DNA from: DATJOJ01 sp035507035
GTDB lineage: Bacteria; Acidobacteriota; Terriglobia; Terriglobales; Acidobacteriaceae
Assembly: GCA_035507035.1 (NCBI GenBank)
Contig: DATJOJ010000016.1
Coordinates: 1 to 27,795, forward strand
Direction: 5' to 3'
DNA length: 27,795 bases
The notes under the pieces were generated by a model. The model was not told the DNA's origin. It saw nothing but the letters and a program-made list of their open reading frames with translations, and made no database searches. Shown here piece by piece: positions 21,201 to 26,572 of this stretch. Positions within the stretch are counted from its first letter, which is position 1; the number at the start of each line of letters is the position of its first letter. The position numbers were made by a program, and so were the translations under genes.

Positions 21201-22157
21201 ACGCGCCACATTCCGGTCCAGATGCTCACTCTGGATGAGGATCGGCGTCATGGCCTGGCGCGGGGCGCGTTCGCTTTCGTCACCAAGCCGACCACAACGG
21301 AGGGACTGGACGAGGCGCTGGATCGCATCAAGGAATACGCGGTTCCACGACGCAAGCGCTTGCTGGTGGTCGAAGACAATCCGGCTGAACAGCTCAGCAT
21401 CCGCGAGCTGCTTGGCTACGACGACATTGACGTCACCGTCGCCGCAACCGGCGCCGATGCTTTGTCGCTAGTGAACAATGAAAAGTTCGATTGCGTGGTG
21501 CTCGATCTTCGCCTTCCCGACATGTCGGGGTTCGAAATCCTCGATCAACTGCGCGACAACCCGTCTTTGGGCGATCTGCCAGTCGTCGTTTTCACTGGAA
21601 AGGAGTTGTCGCCCGAAGAGGACGTCCGCCTGCATACGTTGGCCCGCAGCGTCGTGGTGAAGGGCGTGGAGTCGCCCGAAAGGCTGCTCGACGAGACCGC
21701 CCTGTTCCTGCACCGCATCATCACCAACCTTCCGCCAGAAAAGCAGAAGATGATCGATCGGTTGCATCGCTCCGATGAAGCGCTGGTCGGAAAGAAAGTG
21801 CTCATCGTAGATGACGACGTCCGCAATATCTTCGCACTCAGCAGCGTCCTGGAACGTCGCGGAATGACTGTGCTGACGGCAGGAACCGGGCGTGAAGCCA
21901 TTGCAACCTTGGAGTCGACGCCCGACGTCGCCATCACCCTCATGGATATCATGATGCCCGAGATGGACGGCTTCGAAACCATGCAGGTCATCCGAAGAAA
22001 TCCCTCACTACGACGCTTACCCATCATTGCGCTAACCGCGAAAGCAATGAAAGGTGACCGTGAAAAGTGTTTGGAAGCGGGTGCCTCGGAATACCTTGCA
22101 AAGCCGGTAAACACGGACCAGCTCTTGGCGGCGTTGCGGATGTGGCTGCATCGGTAG
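15285..22157 (+). CDS. Giant cytoplasmic poly-HAMP hybrid histidine kinase (GAF-HisKA-HATPase-3x REC)
   Basis: The protein is 2290 aa and has no membrane segment or signal peptide. After a short polar N-terminus come one or two divergent HAMP modules (about 30-177). Thirteen 92-residue di-HAMP units follow (178-1373), then a GAF domain (about 1390-1535) and a Gln/Glu-rich coiled coil (about 1540-1615). HisKA has phospho-accepting His1624 in MSHELRTPLNS. HATPase shows NLLSNAFKFTE, ADTGIGIP and GGTGLGLAIS. Three receivers carry phosphoacceptors Asp1952 (SLDVFLPDM), Asp2074 (VLDLRLPDM) and Asp2221 (LMDIMMPEMDG). The plan is that of fungal group III (Nik1/Os-1) osmosensing kinases, whose HAMP repeats are also about 92 residues, with a far longer array. 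AGGAGA precedes the ATG by 7 bases. The input signal is unknown. Confidence 0.97.
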   Translation: MKSSAQGVETELPATERKNNGKGNGRPKVVGESAAADLAVILAGLQTMRGGDFSVRLPVSWTGLAGKIADTFNEIVAANQQMAQELRRVGQVVGKEGRTRERTKFQESRGAWGEMETSVNTLVDDLLRPTTEMTRAIAAVAQGNLAQTVRTDVDGRPLEGEFLRSADIVNKMIQQLSVFTAEVTRVAREVGTDGKLGGQAIVPGVAGTWKDLTDSVNSMASNLTGQVRNIAEVTNAVASGDLSRKITVDVRGEILQLKEAINTMVDQLRSFASEVTRVAREVGTDGKLGGQAVVPGVAGTWKDLTDSVNAMAGNLTAQVRNIAEVTTAVARGDLSRKITVDVKGEILELKNTINTMVDQLNAFAGEVTRVAREVGTEGKLGGQAQVPGVGGTWKDLTDNVNFMASNLTGQVRNIAEVATAIANGDLSRKITVDVRGEILQLKETLNTMVDQLNRFAGEVTRVAREVGSEGRLGGQANVPGVAGTWKDLTDSVNSMAGNLTAQVRNIAEVTTAVARGDLSRKITVDVKGEILELKNTINTMVDQLNGFAGEVTRVAREVGTDGKLGGQAEVPGVAGTWKDLTDNVNFMAGNLTAQVRNIAEVATAVARGDLSRKITVDVKGEILELKDTLNTMVDQLRAFASEVTRVAREVGTDGKLGGQAQVPGVAGTWKDLTDSVNSMASNLTGQVRNIAEVATAIANGDLSKKITVNVSGEILLLKETINTMVDQLNAFAGEVTRVAREVGSEGRLGGQANVPGVAGTWKDLTDNVNFMASNLTGQVRNIAEVTTAVARGDLSRKITVDVKGEILELKNTINTMVDQLNAFAGEVTRVAREVGTDGKLGGQAEVPGVAGTWKDLTDSVNSMAGNLTAQVRNIAEVATAIANGDLSKKITVDVRGEILQLKETLNTMVEQLRSFAAEVTRVAREVGSEGRLGGQANVPGVAGTWKDLTDSVNAMAGNLTGQVRNIAEVTTAVARGDLSRKITVDVKGEILELKNTINTMVDQLNAFAGEVTRVAREVGTDGKLGGQAQVPGVAGTWKDLTDNVNFMASNLTGQVRNIAEVATAIANGDLSKKITVDVRGEILQLKETLNTMVEQLRSFAAEVTRVAREVGTEGRLGGQANVPGVAGTWKDLTDSVNAMARNLTGQVRNIAEVTTAVARGDLSRKITVDVKGEILELKNTINTMVDQLNAFAAEVTRVAREVGTEGKLGGQAQVPGVAGTWKDLTDNVNVMAANLTEQVRGIVKVVTAVANGVLTQKLTVYAKGEVAALAETINNMTDTLATFADQVTTVAREVGVEGRLGGQANVPGAAGTWKDLTGNVNLLADNLTNQVRAIAEVATAVTKGDLTRSIQVEARGEVAELKDNINTMINNLRGTTERNTEQDWLKTNLARFTGMLQGQRDLATVGRMLLTELAPLVNAQQGVIYQMEEEESGGMVLLSAFAGDGEGGHLRRLQTGEGLIGQCAMQKKRLLITDLPPDGISIRSGLFEALPRNVIVLPVLFEDRVKAVIELATLSTFTASQLALLEQLTASIGIVLNSIEATMQTEGLLKQSQQLATELQTQQKELQQTNEQLAQKAQQLAEQNVEVERKNQEIEQARRALEEKAKELALTSKYKSEFLANMSHELRTPLNSILVLGQQLADNPDHNLTPKQVEYARTIHGAGTDLLTLISDILDLSKIESGTVSVDAEEVFFASLLDMVGRPFRHEAETRKLSFEVHSDPHLPRSLVTDSKRLQQVLKNLLSNAFKFTEHGGVRLSVETVGSGWSEDHPILGRVGTVLAFEVADTGIGIPHEKQRIIFEAFQQADAGTSRKYGGTGLGLAISRELANLLGGEIQLRSTPGEGSIFTLYLPQTYAGPSAPATQTPDSRASAAAPRQLSNVAVAEHPIERIEDDRDNLQAEDAVLLVVEDDPHYAQVLRDLAHDKGLKVLIAMRGAEGLALAREFHPSAVSLDVFLPDMLGWTVLNHLKQDPATRHIPVQMLTLDEDRRHGLARGAFAFVTKPTTTEGLDEALDRIKEYAVPRRKRLLVVEDNPAEQLSIRELLGYDDIDVTVAATGADALSLVNNEKFDCVVLDLRLPDMSGFEILDQLRDNPSLGDLPVVVFTGKELSPEEDVRLHTLARSVVVKGVESPERLLDETALFLHRIITNLPPEKQKMIDRLHRSDEALVGKKVLIVDDDVRNIFALSSVLERRGMTVLTAGTGREAIATLESTPDVAITLMDIMMPEMDGFETMQVIRRNPSLRRLPIIALTAKAMKGDREKCLEAGASEYLAKPVNTDQLLAALRMWLHR
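15816..19403 (+). repeat. 13 tandem 276-bp coding repeats (di-HAMP units)
   Basis: Thirteen head-to-tail units of exactly 276 bp (92 codons) run without a single indel. Each unit begins near xFAxEVTRVAREVG, passes GKLGGQAxVPGVAGTWKDLT and RNIAEV, and ends GEILxLKxTxNTMVxQL. Units 1-11 are highly similar at DNA and protein level, while 12 and 13 diverge (for example VVTAVANGVLTQKLTVYAKG). Within the set, two versions of the second half alternate (see findings). The array is protein-coding and in frame throughout. Its length makes it a hotspot for recombination and for short-read misassembly, so the copy number should be treated with care. Confidence 0.97.
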
Positions 22158-22214
22158 CATCGGAGCTCAGTCGTAGCGTGATTGCTGACGATTGGGGTTC
22201 AGGGGACAGACATA

Positions 22215-23357
22215 ATGAGCGACAACGAAAAAGTGAATGTGCTGATGGTGGATGATCAGCCCGGAAAGCTGCTGAGCTACGAAGCCATACTAGGAGAGTT
22301 GGGCGAGAACCTCATTAAAGCCACTTCCGGCAGAGAAGCGCTTGAGCAGCTTTTGAAGACCGATGTCGCCGTTGTGCTGATGGATGTCAGCATGCCAGAA
22401 CTCGACGGCTTCGAACTGGCCGATATGATCCGCGAGCATCCACGCTTTCGCCACACCGCAATCATTTTTGTTTCCGCTGTTCACCTCACCGATCTGGATC
22501 GCCTTAAGGGTTACCAGCGCGGTGCTGTGGATTATCTGGCTGTGCCTGTTGTCCCCGAGCTTCTGCGAGCCAAAGTTAGCGTTTTCGCGGAACTGCACCG
22601 TCGGGCGCGCCAGCTTGAGGGGTTGAATGACGAACTGCGCCGCTTGTCGGGACGTTTGATGACCCTCCAGGATGAGGAGCGACGCCGCATCGCGCGCGAA
22701 CTGCATGACAGTATTGGTCAGGAACTAGTCGCGGCAAAGATGTTTGTGGATGGCTTGCTGGAACCGAAGCAGATTCCGTCGGATCAGCAGCCCGCCGCTG
22801 AGGCGAGCAGAATTCTCGACCGCGCCATTCAACAAGTCCGCAGCATGTCTCATCTCTTATATCCTCCGATGCTCGACGAAGTCGGATTGCTTTCGGCTCT
22901 CCAGTGGTATGTCGATGGCCTGAGCAAACGTAGCGGCATCGAGGCATCACTAGAGGTTCAGCCAACGAATTTTCCAAGGTTTGCCCCTGAGTTAGAAACC
23001 GCGATCTTTCGCATCATCCAGGAGGCTTTAACGAATGTCTTTCGTCATTCCGGCGCCCACAAGACTTGGGTGAGCCTCACGCAACGGGATGGCAGCGTGG
23101 TCGTGCAAGTTCGCGACGACGGACATGGAATTGCTGAGCAGATTGCCCTCTTGCGCCCCGGCAGTATCGGGATGGGCCTGGGAGGATTGCGGCAACGCAC
23201 GCAGGAGTTCCGGGGAGAATTGCGACTGACCAACTTAAATCCGGGAACCCTGGTCGAGGTCGTCATCCCCTGCGGCGACGTTGGTGCCAGTTCGCGGAAC
23301 GTCTCGAGCCCTGGTTTGCCAGTAGCTGCACCGAAGCTCGATCGAATCGGCGCCTGA
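22215..23357 (+). CDS. Receiver-histidine kinase fusion (REC-HisKA_3-HATPase)
   Basis: From ATG 22215 (AGGGG about 10 bases upstream) the protein is 380 aa, cytoplasmic. Residues 1-130 form a receiver with VLMVDDQPG, phosphoacceptor Asp57 in VLMDVSMPELDGFE, and AVDYLAVPVVPELL. In the last block the normally conserved Lys before Pro is Val110. HisKA_3 follows with His164 in RRRIARELHDSIGQ. HATPase shows QEALTNVFRHSG, VRDDGHGIA and SIGMGLGGLRQRTQEF. It starts 58 bp after the giant kinase on the same strand and is probably co-transcribed, so its receiver may take phosphate from that kinase or one of its receivers. Its kinase output probably targets a NarL-type regulator such as 14317-14991. A TTG start at 22182 is possible but less likely. 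Confidence 0.94.
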   Translation: MSDNEKVNVLMVDDQPGKLLSYEAILGELGENLIKATSGREALEQLLKTDVAVVLMDVSMPELDGFELADMIREHPRFRHTAIIFVSAVHLTDLDRLKGYQRGAVDYLAVPVVPELLRAKVSVFAELHRRARQLEGLNDELRRLSGRLMTLQDEERRRIARELHDSIGQELVAAKMFVDGLLEPKQIPSDQQPAAEASRILDRAIQQVRSMSHLLYPPMLDEVGLLSALQWYVDGLSKRSGIEASLEVQPTNFPRFAPELETAIFRIIQEALTNVFRHSGAHKTWVSLTQRDGSVVVQVRDDGHGIAEQIALLRPGSIGMGLGGLRQRTQEFRGELRLTNLNPGTLVEVVIPCGDVGASSRNVSSPGLPVAAPKLDRIGA

Positions 23358-23375
23358 GCGATTCTGCAAGAAAAC

Positions 23376-23729
23376 TCACTCGGCCTTTTCTCTTGTCAGC
23401 CGGTTGACCAGGTCCTTGATTTCTCTTTCCCGCGCCAGGTTTACGATCCCCTTGGCATCGTCAAAAATGCTTTCCCGCAGAACATTCATGAGTTGGGCTT
23501 TAATCTTGGCTCGTTTTGCTACGGAGCGCGGAATCTGCAGCTTCTGCGCTGGAGAACACGCCAACGGATTTCCAAAGGAAGGACTCGGTTCCGCGAGCGC
23601 ATCCCCTGGCACATGGCTCATTGCCACTTCCCCAATAGCTGCTTGCCCTGCCACTTGTCCTTGAGATTGAACCGTCAGAAGAGCGCAACTGAAAACTAAC
23701 GCCAGTACCGCACCACAAGTCTTTTGCAC
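23376..23729 (-). CDS. Small secreted protein of unknown function
   Basis: The 117-aa product starts at a GTG preceded by GGGGGG about 5 bases upstream. It has a clear signal peptide (KTCGAVLALVFSCALLTVQSQGQ). A low-complexity Ala/Pro/Ser linker to about residue 65 leads to a charged helical C-terminus (KAQLMNVLRESIFDDAKGIV, NLAREREIKDLVNRLTREKAE). The helical tail resembles small periplasmic or chaperone-like proteins, but I do not recognise a family. It converges on the REC-kinase with only 18 bp between stops. A short dyad (AAATCTCG at 23741 and CGAGATTT at 23762) sits just upstream of its start. Confidence 0.7.
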   Translation of the reverse strand: MQKTCGAVLALVFSCALLTVQSQGQVAGQAAIGEVAMSHVPGDALAEPSPSFGNPLACSPAQKLQIPRSVAKRAKIKAQLMNVLRESIFDDAKGIVNLAREREIKDLVNRLTREKAE

Positions 23730-24020
23730 GGCGACCCCCCAAATCTCGACTTCGTGAGGTGCGAGATTTAGTACGGCAAAAAGATGGTGGCGGCCGGATC
23801 AATGTTGCTCCCTACTTGAATTCGGAACTCGACCTAATGTCCAGTCGGTATCAATCTTTCTTGAATCCCGACTCCGGCGTGACAATGTTTTGGTTCCCAA
23901 AAACCCTGCTAAAATCGACCTTACCTCTGGCCACATGCAACCCTAAGGGAGAAAGCATACTCTGATAACCGCCTTTCGTAGGATTGTAAAATTTTGATTA
24001 GCTAAGAAGGGGAGCCACAA
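23730..24020. other. Divergent spacer of 291 bp without a gene
   Basis: No convincing coding sequence or RNA gene is seen. The spacer contains an 8-bp dyad with a 13-base interior (23741-23748 and 23762-23769) close to the start of the minus-strand secreted protein. Near the plus-strand gene the sequence becomes AT-rich (about 23985-24002), followed by AAGGGGAG 6 bases before the ATG at 24021. It probably holds the promoters of both flanking genes. Confidence 0.5.
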
Positions 24021-25145
24021 ATGCGCATGATCGCACGCGTTCGTTCGTTGTTGTTTGTGGTGGTATTGTTGTCAGTTTCGGTGCTGTCATTTGGGCAGAT
24101 TGGAATCACGGTCAACTTTGGACCACCCGCGCTGCCCGTATACGAACAACCGCTATGTCCCGCTGAAGGCTATATCTGGACGCCGGGTTATTGGGCCTGG
24201 GATCCGGATGCCGGCCAATATTATTGGGTGCCTGGCACCTGGGTTCTCGCGCCGCAACCCGGTTATCTCTGGACCCCGCCGTGGTGGGGTTGGGGACCGG
24301 GCGGATTTCTCTTCCATGCCGGATTCTGGGGACTCCATGTCGGTTTTTATGGCGGCATCAACTACGGTTTCGGATATTTTGGCAACGGCTATGAGGGAGG
24401 AAGATGGCAGGGTGACCATTTCTTCTACAACCGTACCGTCAACAACATCAATGTCACGAATATTCACAACGTTTACAATACCACCGTCATTAACAACAAC
24501 GTCACGGTTAACCGCGTGAGCTACAACGGTGGGCCTGGCGGTCTTACTGCCCGTCCAACCGCGGCGGAACAAGCAGTGGAGCGGGAAAGACATCTTCCTC
24601 CGGTTGCCGCTCAAACCCAGCATGTGGAAGCTGCCCGGTCGAATCCGGAGTTGCGTGAATCCGCCAATCATGGAAAACCTCCGATTGCGGCGACAGCCAA
24701 GCCTGGCGAGTTTCGTGGCGAAGGTGCAGTCCCCGCCAAGGAAGCTGGCGAGCCTTATAAGCCCGTCGCCGAACGCTCGGCAGGAAGAGCAGGGCGTCCG
24801 GAAAACAACGTACCGCGGCCACCAACGCATGCCGCTGACCTGGCACCACATCAAGCCGGCCATCCGAATACTGGAAATCCCGATCTGGATCGGAAATATG
24901 CGCAGCAACAGGAAAAGCTAGCTAACAAACAGAACCAGGAGCATCAGAAACTTCAGCAGAAGCAACAGGCAGAGGATCAACGCTTGGCTCAGCGCAATGC
25001 CGCCGACGCTCAGCGCCAACAGATGGAACAACGGCATGCGCAACAAACCCAACAATTGGAGCAGAAACACCAACAACAAACGCAACACTTGCAGCAGAGA
25101 CAGAGCCCTCCGCCAGCTAGAGAAGGTGCTCCGCCACGGAAGTAG
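24021..25145 (+). CDS. YXWGXW-repeat-type secreted protein with Gln-rich tail
   Basis: The 374-aa product has a signal peptide (residues 1-26). An aromatic-rich domain follows in which Y-x-W-x-P-G-x-W motifs recur: GYIWTPGYWAW, YYWVPGTWVL and GYLWTPPWWGWG. A Gly/Phe/Tyr segment (FWGLHVGFYGGINYGFGYFG) and an Asn/Val/Thr-rich stretch (about 135-170, many N-V-T and N-N steps) come next. A Pro/Ala linker leads to a C-terminal region of about 85 residues made almost only of Gln, Lys, Glu, His and Ala. That tail looks like a charged coiled coil. YXWGXW proteins are common in acidobacteria and beta-proteobacteria and have no firm function; envelope or surface location is likely. AAGGGGAG precedes the ATG, and a strong terminator lies 18 bp after the stop. 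Confidence 0.88.
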   Translation: MRMIARVRSLLFVVVLLSVSVLSFGQIGITVNFGPPALPVYEQPLCPAEGYIWTPGYWAWDPDAGQYYWVPGTWVLAPQPGYLWTPPWWGWGPGGFLFHAGFWGLHVGFYGGINYGFGYFGNGYEGGRWQGDHFFYNRTVNNINVTNIHNVYNTTVINNNVTVNRVSYNGGPGGLTARPTAAEQAVERERHLPPVAAQTQHVEAARSNPELRESANHGKPPIAATAKPGEFRGEGAVPAKEAGEPYKPVAERSAGRAGRPENNVPRPPTHAADLAPHQAGHPNTGNPDLDRKYAQQQEKLANKQNQEHQKLQQKQQAEDQRLAQRNAADAQRQQMEQRHAQQTQQLEQKHQQQTQHLQQRQSPPPAREGAPPRK

Positions 25146-25162
25146 TTCTTGGAATGCAGATT

Positions 25163-25192
25163 GGGCGATCCATTCGGATCGCCCTTTTTTAT
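25163..25192 (+). terminator. Intrinsic terminator after the YXWGXW gene
   Basis: GGGCGATCC (25163-25171) pairs perfectly with GGATCGCCC (25176-25184) around a 4-base loop ATTC. Six T residues (25185-25190) follow immediately. This is a textbook rho-independent terminator for the plus-strand gene ending at 25145. Confidence 0.92.
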
Positions 25193-25308
25193 TCTCTGAT
25201 TTCGACGGATGCCGTCACCGGCAAGCTGTTCCTTGTGCTGCTCGAATGCGCATTGCCTCCCCATCGTTGTTGTCGACAGGGCCCGTTTCTGTTCGACGTA
25301 CTACCTGC

Positions 25309-25695
25309 TTACTGCCCGAATGTGCCGGTCGCCGGTTCTTTCTCAGAGAAACGAGAGCGCACGCGTTCGGCGATATTACTGCGGGTTTCTTCCCCACTGG
25401 CGGGGGCGAGTAGCATCCCGATTCCAACGCCCACACCGATTCCCAGCAGCGCCGCCGCAGTATTGCTCATAAAGTGGTGGTCCTCGCCCATCAGCGCGTC
25501 ATTGGCCCGCCCCAGACGCTCGGAAGCGCTCGAGTACATATCGGAAGCACGGTCCCGCATGTCGCTATAACCATCGCGCGCCTTATCGCTCCAGTCTTTT
25601 ACGTTGTCAGATAAGCGTTCACGCAAGGTGTCGAGCAGGTAAACGCCCGCCCCCAGCGCGACATTTTTAAGAATGTTCTTTTCCCTACGAAGCAT
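25309..25695 (-). CDS. YtxH-like stress/envelope protein
   Basis: From ATG 25695, with AGGAGG 7 bases upstream, the protein is 128 aa. The N-terminal half is an amphipathic, charged helix region (VKDWSDKARDGYSDMRDRASD and following). One glycine-rich membrane-type segment (AALLGIGVGVGIGMLLAPAS) comes next, directly followed by GEETRSNIAERVRSRF. That junction, a glycine-zipper helix then APxSGxETR, is the YtxH signature. Family members are small single-pass proteins linked to general stress in Bacillus. The in-frame extension to 25713 is unneeded. The downstream gene on the plus strand converges and ends in a terminator 117 bp away. Confidence 0.87.
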   Translation of the reverse strand: MLRREKNILKNVALGAGVYLLDTLRERLSDNVKDWSDKARDGYSDMRDRASDMYSSASERLGRANDALMGEDHHFMSNTAAALLGIGVGVGIGMLLAPASGEETRSNIAERVRSRFSEKEPATGTFGQ

Positions 25696-25810
25696 AGTTA
25701 TTCCTCCTGGCAAGATCGATCACTATCAAGATGCAGAAAAGGGACTCCTCGTTGGCAGATTTGTCGAGGGATGAAAAAGAAGCGTTCCGAATCCGTTCAA
25801 TCCGGTCGCA

Positions 25811-26284
25811 TTACTCGTCGCGAGTGATCGTCTTGATCTCCATCGTGTCGCCGGTCAGCGATCCCGTGATCGTGACTCTTTCTCCGGCTACCGCTGTCAG
25901 ATCATCCCTACCCGCGAGATTGTAGACTTTATCGCCGCTAAGGATCACGTAATGCCCTCCATTGCGAACGCACAACCGAGTGCATTCCGCAGGGCTTCTT
26001 CCCGATCCCATGTCATGTCTTGCCCCGCAGTGATCGTCCGAAATGACGCCTGAGAAAATGATGGTGTTCGCCGCATCGGCAGTATTCGGATTCTCGTCGC
26101 CGGGCGCGACCGTGATGTTCTGTGTGGAGGCGCTTACGACATCGGCATCAGCCTGGCCCCAGGTACGAGCGACTGCCAGTGCTGCCGAGCCTCCGGCGAA
26201 CAGCACCACCAGGGCCAGAGCCGTGATTAGAGCGGCGCTGGCGCAAAAAGTGATCAGCGAGAACAAACGACGTTGTAGTTTCAA
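25811..26284 (-). CDS. Membrane-anchored or exported protein with conserved Cys-rich domain (DUF5818-like)
   Basis: The chosen start is TTG 26284, preceded by GGGAGG 4 bases upstream, giving 157 aa. The frame is open to a GTG at 26380, but that part lacks a binding site and any recognisable feature. Residues 8-35 are hydrophobic (signal anchor or signal peptide). The domain starts IIFSGVISDDHCGARHDMGS, with AECTRLCVRNGGHYVIL, then DKVYNLAGRDDLTAVAGERVTITGSL. The three cysteines and the strand pattern match a small extracytoplasmic domain family frequent in acidobacteria, related in style to the DUF5818-like protein at 7770-8255. Function is unknown. A metal-binding or disulfide-stabilised beta-barrel is possible. 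Confidence 0.78.
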   Translation of the reverse strand: MKLQRRLFSLITFCASAALITALALVVLFAGGSAALAVARTWGQADADVVSASTQNITVAPGDENPNTADAANTIIFSGVISDDHCGARHDMGSGRSPAECTRLCVRNGGHYVILSGDKVYNLAGRDDLTAVAGERVTITGSLTGDTMEIKTITRDE

Positions 26285-26572
26285 TTCGCCTCCCGGACGC
26301 AAAACACTGTTTCCAGCAGCAGTTGCTACAACGAAACCTAATTTGGGTGCCGAAACCTCTCGGTACGTTGCCAAGTCCACATAAACGTGGGATTTTCTGG
26401 AACTTGTTCACCGGAAATACAGTCATGAGCCCGGGCGGATACAGGTCTTACTGGATCGTAGGCTGCAAGCAGAGTGCGTTAAAACCGTGATGTTCCGATA
26501 TCGGCTTCGATCACCTGAGACCGCGAGTCCATAAGTTGGTCAAGGTTGCAGAGCATTCGAGGTGAACAGATA

